From contig JARWKL010000013.1 in NCBI GenBank assembly GCA_029961685.1, positions 23,528,922 through 23,592,921 on the forward strand: a stretch of DNA of 64,000 nucleotides, given 5' to 3'. The first letter of the stretch is position 1. Every line of letters begins with the position of its first letter. Of this stretch, positions 10,680 to 23,286 are shown one piece after another. Origin of the DNA: Aristolochia californica. Taxonomy: Eukaryota; Streptophyta; Magnoliopsida; Piperales; Aristolochiaceae. The notes beneath the pieces are model-generated. The model saw nothing but the letters and a program-made list of their open reading frames with translations, made no database searches and was not told the DNA's origin. Position numbers and translations under genes: made by a program.

Positions 10680-12697
10680 TGTACGTTACTACTTCCTTTG
10701 AAAGTGTTTGGATGTACGTGTTTTGTTCATGTTACATCCCCACATAAAAATAAACTTGATCCTCGGTCTATGAAGTGCATTTTTTTGGGATACTCTCGCA
10801 CCCAGAAAGGTTATGTTTGTTACAATCCTACCCTTTGGAGGATGTTTATCTCTAGGAATGTGACTTTCTTTGAGGACACTCCCTTCTACTCCTCCCATGA
10901 TGCTCCTCCAGGATGGACTTGCCCTTCTACTACTCCTTGTCCGCTTGTGCCGTTCAATCTTGAAGTGGATCCATCCCCTGATGCACCGGCCATACCTTCA
11001 CCTGTGGAGTTGTCGGATCCACCTGAGGTAAGTCCTTCTCCTCCTATGTATGGGCTTGAATTTTATACTCGACCTATTTCTTTAAGAAAAGAACGTCGCT
11101 CCTATACTACTTCGCATCCTATCTCAAATTTTATGTCCCACCATCGCTTGTCTTCCGAGTGTTTTCAGTTTCTTGCATCCCTTTCTTCTACTTCCGTTCC
11201 GCAGTCGTATCAGGAGGCCCTGAGACATCCAGGATGGAAGGCGGCTATGGAAGAAGAAATGCACACGTTATACGAAAACCAAACCTAGTACTTAACATCA
11301 CTCCCGAAAGGTAAAAGACCGGTTGGTTGTCGATGGGTTTTTTCGGTTAAACATAATCCGGATGGATCGGTTACTCGTCTTAAAGCTCGACTAGTTGCTA
11401 AGGGCTATACGCAGTGCTATGGGATAGATTATGAGGAGACCTTCTCTCTTGTTGCAAAATTGAATTCGGTATGCATCACATTATCTATTGATGCTAACTC
11501 CTCATGGCCCGTCTATCAGTTGGATGTTAAAAATATTTTTTTAAATGGTGATATCAGTGAGGAAATTTATATGGTTCAACCACCTAGTTAAAAAAGTCTT
11601 TTTATGGGCTTAAGCAGTCCCCTCGGACTTGGTTTGATAAATTTAGTCAAATACTCATACGGTTTGGTTTTCATCGATGCTCAGTTGATCATTCCGTATA
11701 TTATAAAGATACGGTCAAAGGGAAAATATTATTGGCCGTATACGTGGATGATATTATCTTAACCGGTGATGATGCTTTGAGCATACAAGAGGTGAAGCAG
11801 ATGATATGCCAGGAATTCAAGACTAAAGACCTTGGTATGCTTAAATATTTTTTGGGTATAGAAGTTCTTCAATCCAAACATGGGATAATATTGTCTCAAA
11901 GAAAATATGTCTTGGATCTCCTTGAAGAAACATGAATGAAGGGTTGTAGACCAGTTGACACACCTATGGATACAAATGTAAAATTATGTGCCACAAATGA
12001 AGAAGATATTGATATTGGCAAATATCAAAGACTTGTGGGAAAAATAATTTATCTCACGGTAACTAGGCCAGACATATCATATGCTGTAAGTGTGGTGAGT
12101 CAATTCATGCACAAACCACAAATTACCCACTGGCAGGCTTTAGAGAGAATATTACGTTATCTAAAAGGAGCTCCAGGAAGAGGATTGATGTATAAAAAAC
12201 ATGGGCACTTCAACATAGAAGGCTTCTCAGATGCAGATTGTGCTGGATCTCCTGATGATAGAAAATCTACATCAGGATATTGTACTCTGGTTAGGGAAAA
12301 CTTGGTTACATGGAAAAGTAAGAAGCAAAATGTGGTTGCAAGATCTAGCGCCAAAGCAGAATACAGAGCTATGGCCCATACCGTTAGTGGACTTTTATGG
12401 ATCAGGACCCTTCTTACCGAACTAGGTTTTTATAAAAAGGGGTCCATGAATTTGCATTGTGATAATCAAGCAGCTATTCATGTCACTTCAAATCCAGTTT
12501 TTCATGAAAGAACTAAACATATTGAGGTGGATTGTCATTTTATACGGGAGAAGTTTCAAGCAGGAATAATCTCTCTCAAACATGTGTTATCTCAAGAGCA
12601 AGTAGTTGATATTCTCACTAAACCCATTACATCTAAAATCCTATCATTTATATGTGGCAAGCTGGGTATTTATGATGTCTTTTCTCCTCCAGCTTGA
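10680..12697 (+). pseudogene. Ty1/copia pol 3' half, decayed
   Basis: The frame opens in the integrase C-terminus (LPLKVFGCTCFVHV, then KCIFLGYSRTQKGYVCY). It continues into RT with a stop near 11287 and a small deletion around 11590, then AVYVDDIILTGDD at 11735-11772. A stop at 11933 interrupts the run into a well-kept RNase H (11936-12697, with YRAMAHTVSGLLWIRTLL and VVDILTKPITSK). The end SPPA-stop is followed by polypurine tract CTTGAGGGGGAG at 12693-12704 and the LTR at 12705. Protease and gag are missing. The RNase H is the best preserved of its family in the window. Confidence 0.9.
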
Positions 12698-12704
12698 GGG
12701 GGAG

Positions 12705-13120
12705 TGTTGGAAGATGGGTTCAAGCCCACGAGCTCAAGACAAGAAGCCCATACGTCAAAGGAGTGGCATAAGTGTAAAATATGGTACTTTCCATAAAGAT
12801 GGCATAAAAGTGTAAATATGTGTTCCTTTTATGTCTTTTATTTTATCAAGTTGTAGCCCTAAGGGCATTGGCTAAGAGGTAGGGCATTGAAGCACTCTCC
12901 TCTCTTTCCACAAATTCGTCCAGCCCTCATTTTTCTTTTTGACACAACCCTCTTCTCCCTTAATCCAAACTCTATCCTTCCACGTTCTTCTTCTTCTCTT
13001 CTCCTTCTCTCTTCTTCTTCTTCTTCTTTCTTGTTGATCTAAAGTTTATTTCATGAGATCCTAAATTCTACATTATTATAATAAGTCAATGAAGTATTTC
13101 TTTTTTCCATAAATTCAACA
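12705..13120 (+). mobile_element. LTR, 416 bp, with adjacent primer site
   Basis: It starts TGTTGGAAGATGGG right after the polypurine tract of the upstream pol and ends AAATTCAACA. It is followed by TCGTATCAGAGC (13121-13132), one base off the tRNA-Met primer site. It therefore works both as 3' LTR of the element to the left and as 5' LTR of the one to the right, an LTR-interior-LTR-interior arrangement typical of unequal recombination. Confidence 0.85.
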
Positions 13121-15026
13121 TCGTATCAGAGCAGGTTCTTTGAGTTAACTCGGTCAACCCAGAGAGATAGTGTGATCCTTTTTCTGATCTATTATCTCTA
13201 GCAGCTTAGGTTCGTATTTATCTACTTTTCAATCCCTATATCCATTATTTGTTTTACATTTTCACCTCTATAATGAGCTTTTTATATTGAAAATTATATA
13301 TTTAAGGAAAGATATTCGTGTCTAATTTCCAAGGAAAAAATATTTTTATCTAATTGAAGTTATCTATAAAGAGAAATCAATATTTGAATCAATGAAGGTC
13401 AGATTGCAAAAGAGGTTCTAGCAGCAGTAGAAAATTTTAACTTCCAAGCTATTTTATGCTATCAAGAACAAGACTTTATATGGAGAATTATATATCACAA
13501 GAAATATTTGTAAGTATATTTTCTTACCTATTCAACCAATTCTCAATCTGAGTTTTTTTATATGAATATATTGATCTTAGAAGAGTCAATTGTCATGCTA
13601 GAAAAAAGAGAAAAAATACTTAGTTCGACAAAGACCGAAATCTATGAGATTATATATGTCAATAGAAGCATATTTTATGAAGAGAATTTATACTTGGATG
13701 AAAGGTATTTAAGTCTAGTTTCAAAAGGAGAAAATTTCATGTCAATTTGATCTATATTTAAGGATATATTCTTATTGGCAGAAACAAAGGTCATACCGGT
13801 ATCCTATTGCATTGAAAAATCCGAATTTAAGCCGATTATTTTTCGTTACTTTTTGAGTTGCTATTATTGATCAACTGTATCAGGAAAATATTTCACTTAC
13901 CCCTTTTACGGTTACTACATCTATGTTATTTGGTTCAAGCTGGGAACACTGCCATTACCTCCCAGCTTGAGGGGGAGAAGTAGAAGAAGTACAAGAAAGA
14001 GGAATTTTATTCCATATGTTGTGCAAAGAAAATTGAAGATCAAGAATCTTGACTCGGCTCGACTCGATTCTATTTCTCTGGCTGGATTATTATTTTGAGG
14101 TATTCACAACATATTCCTTGGTCAACATATTATTTGGTGCAGATACTCGCATCTAGTTATTTCATGGGTCCTTTTACAAGGAATTTATTATTTTGGTTCG
14201 TGTTATATGGGCCCAGGCGCATCTCAATTGCAGTTATTGTATCTCTTTGGATGAGACATTATTATTGAAGAAGTAGTGGCCTCAACATCCTATCTTCCTC
14301 TTTACTCATTACCCATTGGTTATTTGGCAGCCTTTCTCCTACCATCTTTTATTTGACTCTCACATACATCTTTGGGCTAACCTTTTGCGTGTTGCTTCGG
14401 TTGGGAGTTTAAGTCCCTCATGTATATGGGTGTTTTAAGTCCATTGAGACTTATATATACATACCCATGGTCCCACTTGTCACGTCTTTTATCGCCGTCT
14501 TGTGAATTATAAGCATTTATAATGTATCACGTCGTCGTCTTGTGAATGACAGACATTTATCACCCATTTTTACTTGTGAGAGTCAATGCTCGGGTTAGGA
14601 CACCGTGATGGAGGAACTTATTACTACATATATGTTACCCCCCTTAATTGGCAACTATTAACCCTACCACTTGAGAGTCGTTGTCCTATGGAGGGACATG
14701 GTGATGGAGATTTTTTTACTACACTTCTGAGCATTACGTATAGACCCACTACCTACGAAAGATACGAGTGTCACTACCTGAGAATGATAGGAGTGTGACC
14801 TACATCCTACATGGGTTATGACTGGAGTACGAAGAGATGTCATACGGCTTGAGTGATTTTACGTTCACTTATCTTATGCCAATTGTGCCTCATGGAAGAG
14901 AACACCAGCGTGAGGGGGAGTGTTGGAAGTTATGGAGGACTGCCATTTTATACGGGAAGATCCTAGACATCATTGGTAGCATGCTAGGAGTTCATGATGT
15001 TCTCTCACCCCTAGGTTGAGGGGGAG
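13121..15026 (+). mobile_element. Deletion-derivative interior of a copia-type element
   Basis: There is a PBS at the left and a polypurine tract TTGAGGGGGAG (15016-15026) at the right. The interior is almost wholly non-coding. Only the end of the copia RNase H remains, near 14978-15019 (LGVHDVLSPLG-stop). Two extra purine tracts followed by LTR-start-like sequence occur at about 13972 and 14914, suggesting internal joining events. The interior resembles, in reverse, 60516-61480 (shared words around 13960-13990 and 14460-14520), so this is a non-autonomous family present at least twice here. Confidence 0.7.
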
Positions 15027-15960
15027 TGTTGGAAGATGGGCCCAAGCCCATAAGATAAGGAACCACCATGATCACGTGAAGTGGCATAAGTAGTTTTACA
15101 GAATAAGAAGTCTAACAGAGCCACAATTATTATGGAAGTAGGTCTCACAGAAAAGTTTCAGTTTAAAGGTGTTTTAGTCATGTTAGTCTCATGTTTATAT
15201 TGGGTAATTTAATTATGCTAGGACATATCTTTAAGTGCTAGAGTTTGGGTGTAATTGGGGCAAAGGTAATTTAATTTTAATTGGACTCTGCTACTTTTCT
15301 CTATTATAAATAGAGGTGCATGTACTCTGATTATAATAAGATAGTGAAGTATTTATCTTTTTCATGAATTCAACAAAATAGTATAAATAGGGGTCTTGGT
15401 TGAAGAGTGTTGGAAGATGGGCCCAAGCCCATAAGATATGGAACCCATCATGATCACGTGAGGTGGCATAAGAAGTCTTACAGAATAAGAAGTCTAACAG
15501 AGTCACAATTATTATGGAAGCAGGCCTCACAGAAAATTTCCAGTTTAAATGTGTTTTAGTCATGTTAGTCTCCTATTTATATTGGGTTATTTAATTATGC
15601 TAGGATTTATCTTTAAGTGTTAGAGTTTGGGTGTAATTGGGGCAAAGGTAATTTAATTATAATTGGACTCTACTACTTTCCTCTATTATAAATAGAGGTG
15701 CATGTACTCTAATTATAATAAGTAAGTGAAGTATTTATCTTTTTCATAAATTCAAAAAAATAGTATAAATAGGGGTCTTGGTTGAAGAGTTCAATCAAGT
15801 TCTCCACTTCTCAACACGTGAAGAATCTCTCTCTAGCCTAAACTATTTTTACCTCTTTTCTCTTTTCTCCTCTCTACTCGAGTTGTCTCTCTCTCTTTGC
15901 TCTTTTTCTTCTCCCTCTTCATCATGTTCGAGGTTTCAATCATGGGGTCCTAAATTCAAT
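15027..15960 (+). mobile_element. 3' LTR with a 381-bp tandem duplication
   Basis: Unit 1 (15027-15407) and unit 2 (15408-15789) are near-identical. Each starts TGTTGGAAGATGGGCCCAAGCCC and each carries the TATA palindrome near 15299-15317 or 15680-15698 plus a second TATA-like GTATAAATAGGGG. After unit 2 the LTR continues through a pyrimidine-rich leader to CCTAAATTCAATA near 15960. Its 12705-13120 partner lacks the duplication. Confidence 0.8.
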
Positions 15961-16002
15961 AATGCATGAGTCAAGCATAATGTCACCTAGTTTACATATA
16001 GA

Positions 16003-16200
16003 CAGGGGTGGCATCGAACCAAGCCGGTTCGCGAATAGATCGAGCTCGGATCGGTCCCTGCTCGATTTGGCTTGATAAATCCCAAACTCGAAGTGAATTT
16101 AAGTTCAGGCTCGGGCTCGTTTAAGTAAACGAGTCGAGCTCGAGCGAACTGCAGTTCTGTTCAGCGGCTCGTGAGCCGGCTCCTTACTTAACGATCAATT
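16003..16200 (+). mobile_element. Possible hAT transposon end
   Basis: CAGGGGTGGCATCGAACC followed by a run of GAGCTCG, CGAGCTC and GGCTCGTGAGCC words resembles the subterminal region of plant hAT elements, which often start CAGGGGTG. I could not find the matching inverted end or an 8-bp duplication. It may be a one-ended remnant, or a coincidence. Confidence 0.3.
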
Positions 16201-17639
16201 TCGGAGAATCAACATGATTTTTTAAGGCTATCTGTCTTCGGGTTTCAATTTCGGGGAATCCACGACAAAATCATAGGAAAATTAGAAGGAAATGGAAATG
16301 AAATCACTGATGGCGATGCGAAGTTTACTCAGCTGGATCTTTCCCAAATCTAAACAAAGAAAGAAGAGGTATGCAGTTAGCCCCTTTAAGTTAGTTTTTT
16401 AGTTTTTATTTGATTTCTTCCTCTATTTCTACGATTTCTTCCTCAATCTCTTCGTTCTTCAATATCAATTGATTTTTTGTAATCGAGGAACAAATTACTG
16501 AGGTGATTAGTTGAGTAACGCTCTCAGATATCTGTCAAAGGATGATTTTGGGGTTCTAAACTTCGTTGAGATGGGAAAGAGATTTGTAAATGCGGAAAAA
16601 TTTTACCTTTTCCATAGTTTGTATGTTGGGTAATCCCTTTCGAGTTCCTTAACAGTAAGATGCCATTGTACTTTATCTAGATTGATGTTTTCAAATTTAT
16701 GCATTTGATTCGTTTCTTCACAATTCGTTCTTTGAATTGTAGCATAAATTATTCCTGCTAAACTAGTTGATTGCATCACTGAACTAAAGTAGATTCAGTA
16801 ACTCAACCAGTCCTTGTTCCTTTCTTCTTCTTTTATTTTTTATTATTTTTATTCGAGTGCTCGTTAGTCACTGACATTGCCTTCAAAAAATTTCCCCCCT
16901 AAGACCATATGGGAACTCGATTGATCTGTTCTCTGTTAAGAGAGCTAGTGGTAAGTATCATGGCAGAAGTCGGGTAACTTATGCCGAGTCAAAAGAGTAA
17001 TTTATACTCTCTTTTTCTGAGGAAAGGGTAGTGAAAGCCTTTCTAAGTCGGCTAGTTTTCTCGAAACAAAACTTAGATGAAAAGATAATAGAGTAAAGAA
17101 AACAATAAACGGATCTGGGACTTTAAAAAAGACTAATTTTGTTGTCTAACCAACTCTATTGATTTTATAAAATTTTACCTTCCCTTTATTTCACCAAAGA
17201 TCTGGAGTTCTACTCCTAGCAAGCATATAGGACTTGCACTGAGGGATGGATAAAGGATATGAAAGTTGTTCTGTAAATAACTAACATTTGGACTTATGCT
17301 GTGAATCTTTAAATTCACATATTCAATTTCATGAAAGACCATCTGTCCATGATCATTGTCATCATTGTTAAATCAGTCAGATTACATATTGATTGGTGGC
17401 TCAAATTACACCATTTCGATATCGTGATTTGCTCATTCTAACTAGCCTACTATATGCCAAGATGTTTCATTCTTTTGCCTCTTAGTTTTGTGTTAGATAA
17501 CATGGATTCCCTCTTAAAATACTTTTTTTGCCTCTCTAGTTATGTCTTTAGTTTACATGGATTCCCTCTTAAAATGCAAGTACATACACTCACATGCATT
17601 TTTTTAATCTAAGTTGATACTGACTCTTTCTAAATTCAG

Positions 17640-18173
17640 GCATGGAGACACATACAAGGTGTTGAAGAATTTTCTCAAACACAAGTTGGTGCATCATGAC
17701 TCTTCAAAATGTGGTTCTCTGCATTTGTTTGGTACTTAATTGTATTTTTAGAAGCGTGATATTGTTATCTCATGACTATACTTTTGGTATATCTACATAT
17801 GATGGATTGCGATTGACCTATCTAGGATATGATTTTCTTGCAATAAAAACTTTGGTTAATAGGGGCGTATTTGCAGCTGTTGTTCGTCAAATAGGTGTTG
17901 GAAAAGAGTCAGGTGACCATGACTTAAGGTCTTATTGATGTTGTCTAGTTTCTTTCCATTCATTCAATTTCTCTTCTTCTATCTTGCTCAAAATAATTCC
18001 TATGTTTTTATCTGTTGCATAACCTTGACCTTTTTTTTCTCTTTGAAGACATTTTTGAGGTTGCAACAGAATATGGTATAGTTTTGGCAATGAAACCATC
18101 GAATGCATATCCGACTAGTTGCCTAAGTGTCCATCTTTCTGGACGAGTTCATCTTCCACAAAAGAAACATTAA
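17640..18173 (+). pseudogene. RIO2: RIO2 atypical kinase gene fragment, broken
   Basis: Three exon-like blocks read as consecutive parts of RIO2, the kinase of 40S ribosome maturation. Block A, 17640-17710, gives TYKVLKNFLKHKLVHHDSSK, the end of the winged-helix domain. Block B, 17799-17912, gives RLTYLGYDFLAIKTLVNRG and then IGVGKES. Block C, from 18049, gives DIFEVATEYGIVLAMK, which holds the nucleotide-binding loop and the ATP-binding lysine. Intron B-C has GT at 17913 and AG at 18047-18048 and restores the codon for Asp; block A starts after a good CAG acceptor. Intron A-B has lost its acceptor (AT at 17797-17798). After LAMK the match fades, a stop follows at 18171, and the catalytic lobe and the first exon are absent. 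Retained introns mean a genomic duplicate, not a retrocopy. The identification rests on remembered family sequence. Confidence 0.8.
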
Positions 18174-19120
18174 AAGTAAGAGCTAGTTGGGGTTTGCGAT
18201 TTCGTCAAGTTGGATTATGATCCTTTTTAGTAATACGCTTTCCTTTCATGATACGATCCTTCTATTTACCAAAAGTACGAACCCGTACAATGGAAGAACC
18301 GGTTTCAGCAACCCCATTTCTGCACCGATCGCTATCCGTGTTTGGTATATCCACTTCTGGGAAACTTTCACAGACCCCGATCGTAATCACCATAAAGCTG
18401 CTACAGATTCAGCCAGATATTGCTGCAAACTTCCACGGATTATAAAAACAGCAGTTAATTTCTGTCACTCAACCGCTTTTACAGAAATGGCTTTACCCAG
18501 AATTGAACTTTTCAAAAGGTTTTCAACCAGAAACTAACAGAGATTATATGATCACTGGTTCAAAACAACTTCCTCGGTTCGATCAGATCGATGAAGGAAA
18601 CCCCACATGGAGATAGCTTCCCCTACTTCGCACCGTTTTGTGTGTTATTCCCTTTTAGGGACCGTCGCTTTGGAGAAGAGAATCTTATCAAGTTCACATA
18701 TCGGGGGATTTACTTGCCGTTCTGGAACTCGTAACCTTCCTTACCCGCCGGAAACTGTGATATTTACTGCTAAGAGTTACGTTAGGGAAAAACCTTACTA
18801 TGTGGGAAATGAAGTTCACTCGTCAGATGTGAAACATGGGAAGAAAAAAACAAAATTTGGAATGAGACATTTGAAAGAGCTCGATTCGAGTAATGATGCA
18901 TCAGCTTAAAGGCTACCAATATCTGCAAGAAAAGATAACGTGGAATGCAGCCACTGGCACAGGTAAGCAATGACATGGGTCTCTCTGGTTAGGTTTGCAA
19001 TGGTCTGGCTATCATCAAATGGATCACCAATGGTTGACATTTAGTTGCGATGATCACAGTTAACCACATTCTTTCATTGGAGTTATCCGGTTCATGAAGC
19101 ATCTTTTAGAGTTCCCGTCC
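18174..19120. other. Unassigned segment between RIO2 fragment and LTR pair
   Basis: Open frames of 100-116 codons at 18187-18537 and 18607-18909 overlap in different frames and show no motif I know. Sequence composition is closer to genic DNA than the AT-rich regions further right. It may hold further decayed RIO2 locus sequence, but I see no catalytic-loop or metal-binding motif. Confidence 0.3.
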
Positions 19121-20341
19121 TGTACATTTTCGTCACAAGATTGCTTGTCATTGCCATACGTGCGAGCTGTGAACGATATGCCGTCGTAACAGAAGCAGAA
19201 GACCGGTTAGCCAAGAGGAGAAAAACTCGATCAACAATTGTAAATTTTATGTATAAATTCCAATGTAAACTCTGGTTATAGTTCGTGGTGAATAAAGAGA
19301 TTTTTAACAAAATCTTACACGGTATCACGAGCATCTGAAGCACATATTTGAAGGCTATGGTCTTCTTTTAGTAAATATTTCGAACACGAGAAGAGGATAA
19401 GAAAGGTTCAAATAAGTTGTTGCCAGTTTGACCTGATGCTCAGTATCTGCTTTCAACGAGAAGATTGAAGCTAAGAGAAGATGATGAAACCGCTTGAATC
19501 ATTTTAAGTCCAAGGTCCTCCTTCAAGGAAACCAAGTTGAAGAAGGAAGCCATAGAAAAATGAAACGGAGGAGGTGGGAAGTTCTGAGTTTGGTAAGTAG
19601 TTGAATAGATTAACAAGGGGTTTGTTAAAAGGAAGACGCTTGTAAATGGATCGAATGAGGTAAGGAAAGAAGAAAAACACAAAGCGAATGCATCTTTTTG
19701 AACACGCCATTTGACCTCAGGAAGGGTCTGATGTCACTGTATACGCTGGTGCAGAAAATACCCAGAGAGAGCCGCTGCTGGAACGAACCCAACAAGTTTC
19801 AAAACCAAATCAATCAATAGAAAACAAAGCAACAGTTAATAGAAAAACATTGTTCAGTAATGTTTAGTAGATGGTTTTTTGGACTATTTCATATCTTTTT
19901 ATTCCCAGCAAAGCAATGATACGATGACAACCCACAAGGATTCTCGTTGAAAATGTCGATCGATCTAGGAGACCAAATTCTTTTTGTCGATTTTATTAGT
20001 GCTTATAATCTATTGTTATAGATTATGTATTTTAAGAAAAGAATAAGTAGTTTCATGATGAACATTGTTCAATATGGAATGCAATTAGGGAGACAGGAGA
20101 TCGACAAGAACTCTGATACCATGTAAGATTTAATTTAAATCTTTGTAATCACCACAAATTGATGGTGAGGATTTACATTTAATTTATACAGGTTTTACAA
20201 TGGAAAAATTACAACAGTAATCGGTTTTTCTGCTTCTCGGCTAACTGGTCTTCTGCCTCTAATTCCATTAAGGAAACCTGCTCTTCGGGCTTCTGTTATG
20301 GCTTGATATCCTTCACACGGGGTTCTTTAGGACACGTTACA
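19121..20341. mobile_element. Two short LTRs facing each other, each with its own primer site
   Basis: A plus-strand LTR (19121-19319, TGTACATTTT...AATCTTACA) is followed by CGGTATCACGAGC, a degenerate tRNA-Met site. A minus-strand LTR (20122-20341, TGTAAGATTT...ACACGTTACA) is preceded by the reverse of TGGTATCAGAGTT (20109-20121). Reversed, the second LTR aligns with the first: both hold GCAGAAGACC(A/G)GTTAGCC and end in ATCTTACA. They are thus one family in head-to-head orientation around an 800-bp interior without recognisable coding sequence. I see no target duplication outside the pair, so it may be two truncated insertions or one rearranged one. Confidence 0.65.
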
Positions 20342-23276
20342 TGAATGGATGACTCTGATTATCATCTCATGCAAAGACGTAGGTCCCAGAAAAGCTCAAA
20401 AGACTATTGAAACATGAGTTATGTTATTCTCCCTTGGTTTAATGGTGAGACTAACAACTTGCCCTATTCCAGGTATGTCCTAATACCTGAGAGGCTCAAC
20501 TTAAAATATCTTTTCTTTTAGTAAGGGATTACTCTCAACAAAATGGTACAGGTGAGAACAAGTTTTTTTTTTCTTATAGGCATAAAAGCAAAATTGTTTG
20601 CCTTCAATCTTGAGGCAAACAGAGCTAGCCTTACATAGATTTGACCCTAAACTAGATGGTGTTAACAGTTATCTATTTTTAGGTTGAGCCATGGGCAATT
20701 GTAACAACCCCTTCTTTTGATGGGAAAATAGTTTGTGACTTATCCATTATGGAGTTTCTAACAAGACAAGACATTCTTCTGCAACTTCTGGAATTTGATC
20801 GTCATAGCTAAAGGTAAGCGTTCATGCTTCCATTTACATTCTGATTATGAATTTCATGTTGTATGAAAGAAATTAGTTTTCTAACAAATGGTGGATGATC
20901 GTACCCTCGTGCAAGGTAGGACAAGGCTGTCCTCAGCATTCCTCCTATTATGTTTGGTGGACTTATCTGGGACCTCCTTTCCTTTTTACTCAATCTATAC
21001 TAAACAATATGATACATGAACGACAAGACATCGATTGTAAACAATAATAGTTGTGCATGTTATAAAACAAAGTCTAACCAACCGCTATCAGCTTTCAGGT
21101 TTAATATCCCAGTTTCATCGTTACATATTTTTTATTGCTGCACGAATCCCTTTTTATATTCTTCAGTTGCTGAAAAAAGTAGGGCTTTAAATTGCATGGT
21201 CAGAGCTCGTGAGCTCTGCTCATTGATGTTGGCAGCCATTATCTTATACTCAGTTTGGTGCAGGGGGCTGAACTGTAGTATCCGTGTGCAAATGCCAATA
21301 AGAAAATTTGTAACTTTAGAATCAAGAATGTGAAATCGAAGCTAATATTCTGCTAAACTTACCTCAAATAAGCAAATCTCCTGTTTGACTGAAAATGGTT
21401 TTTCACTAATCTCTCCTAATCAACTATAACCCAAGAAGATGATTATGATTTTCATTCTCTTTCTTTATCATAAGCTTGATGCAGGAAGAAAGAGAGAACC
21501 GAATGCCTGCTTTGCTTATTTACAGAGAAAGAGAAACAAACGAATCTGTGAATACTCGACCTGCTCTAGACTTGATTAATGACATCTTTCTGAGGGATCT
21601 TTCCAAACAAACTACTAACATTTGATCCTAAGATTATTACTTCAGCTATTGTTTCTGAGATTTTACTGTGAATCCAACAGTTTGCCTCTTAAGAGTTTTT
21701 TGTTTTTGTTTTGCTTATTAGAGTGTAAAGGAAGAGAAAGTAAGCATTCTTGTTCTTCGGGAAAAGACGTTTTGTTGATCATAATGACGAAGATCTTCGC
21801 AGGTTTCTTCTATGGGAGGGAACTACTCCCTCAGTTCAATGTGATTGATCAGTTTTGACTTTGATAATATATTTTGACATCAGAATCTATAATTTCTTTC
21901 AAGTATTCAGTTTTGCTGGTTAATAGAAAACCGTGAGATGTTTTGAGCCGCCTCTAATTATCAAATGGAATCAAAGTGTTTATCTGGAATCAGCAAAAAT
22001 GGACGATCCTGAAAAACCTTGTAAAACAACCATTAACATTGATTTACCCAGGAAATCAATAGACACGATTTATTCTAATTAATATTAAACAGTTTCCATA
22101 TCTGACCCATCATCGTCCGGTGGTTTCTCTGGATGATGGTGTAGTTGTCGGTTGTAACTGGTAGCAGTTATAACCTCTCCTCTTCGATAGAAAAGAGGAG
22201 TTTAAGTAAATGATCTGGTCTAGCAGAGGGTCCATCAAATAGACGAGACGAGACATTCTGATCATCACGGGAAATTGAGATATATTTTCCGTTTACAATT
22301 TAATGAATTTCATTTCATTCAAAGCTTTCAATTAAAACCCATCTAACTTGAATTTTTCTTCTGAAAAATCATATTCAGTCTCTAGTTTAATCAAATTGAA
22401 AGTAATCATCGAAAGGAAAGAACAGAGCCACGTCCTCTCGGTTTGATTGGGGTCCCACGGAAGACTGCCAGACTTTTGCGTGTCTTCCTGCCTAGTTCTT
22501 ACCAAGAAAAAATGCAAGGAAATTAAGGTTTCGCCTTTCTTCTTCTTCAGCCTTTCCACTGCAAATTCAAACCTTTTGACCCTGTAACTTTTTGCCACGT
22601 GGCACCACTCGACCTAAGCTGGTTCTACTCGTAGTGCCGTGTCTCACCTCGTCCTCAAAACCCCTACACATAGCTACGTTCCCTTGTTCAAGAAGGGAGA
22701 CCGTTTACTGCAAATAGTCGCTAATACCCCTTAACCAAGAAAGCTGTAATATGGAATCAGTTTAATAAGTTATAGTTGTTAATGTTGATAAAATACAATG
22801 AATTTCTAAACACAATGAAATTCATAAACTATAAACGGAAAAATTTACCTCCAATCATGTCGATCAATTTCTAGATATCAGAGATCAATTCGTCTATTCA
22901 AAGGCTCGTTGATGGAAAACACAGACATTCTACTAAACCAGATTCCGTAACCTTAAACTCCTCGTGAGAATCCATACAGTCACGTTCTGGTTCTGGTTCT
23001 TCAATTAAGATAGTTGAGCTTTGTTTCGTCTTTTCATCATTTTATGCCAAGAAACTCAGGCCAGTGGGTAGAAAATGGTGCTAAATCACTTCTCCTACTG
23101 AAACCAAATGCGGTTTGTAACTCTCAAAGATGGTACCCCTCTGTTTAATTATGACATGGGTAAACTGGAGAAAGCAGAGCATGGATTCTTAATCTGGAAT
23201 AAGATAATGGAGAAAGGAGGGACAAGAGAAATGAGTATCCCATACACAAACTTCCCTTATCTAACTGCCTGCAGAA
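20342..23276. other. Intergenic and upstream region of the MYB gene
   Basis: No gene or repeat family is evident. Frames up to about 105 codons (21016-21333) lack motifs and conserved-looking composition. The only element I single out is the G-box at 22593. Confidence 0.5.
22593..22604. promoter_or_regulatory. Palindromic G-box (ABRE-type)
   Basis: TGCCACGTGGCA is a perfect 12-bp palindrome around CACGTG, about 870 bp before the MYB start codon. In plants such sites bind bZIP and bHLH factors, including ABA-response bZIPs. Its action on the MYB gene is inference from position only. Confidence 0.5.
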
Positions 23277-23278
23277 CC

Positions 23279-23286
23279 TATAAATA
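23279..23286 (+). promoter_or_regulatory. TATA box of the MYB gene
   Basis: TATAAATA in a CCTATAAATAC context, 198 bp before the MYB ATG. This would place transcription start near 23310 and give a 5' leader of about 165 bases. Confidence 0.6.

Noticed and set aside
16288..16373. Possible first exon (MEMKSLMAMRSLLSWIF...) with a GTATGC donor that would splice in phase to 17640
   Set aside because: It does not resemble the amino end of RIO2 and there is no transcript evidence; the phase match may be chance.
18187..18909. Open frames of 100-116 codons downstream of the RIO2 fragment
   Set aside because: They overlap in different frames, show no motif and have no splice or promoter support.
19090..19280. 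Protein-like plus-strand frame with a hydrophobic stretch (VLYIFVTRLLVIAI)
   Set aside because: It lies inside an LTR whose reverse copy occurs at 20122-20341, so it is not a gene.
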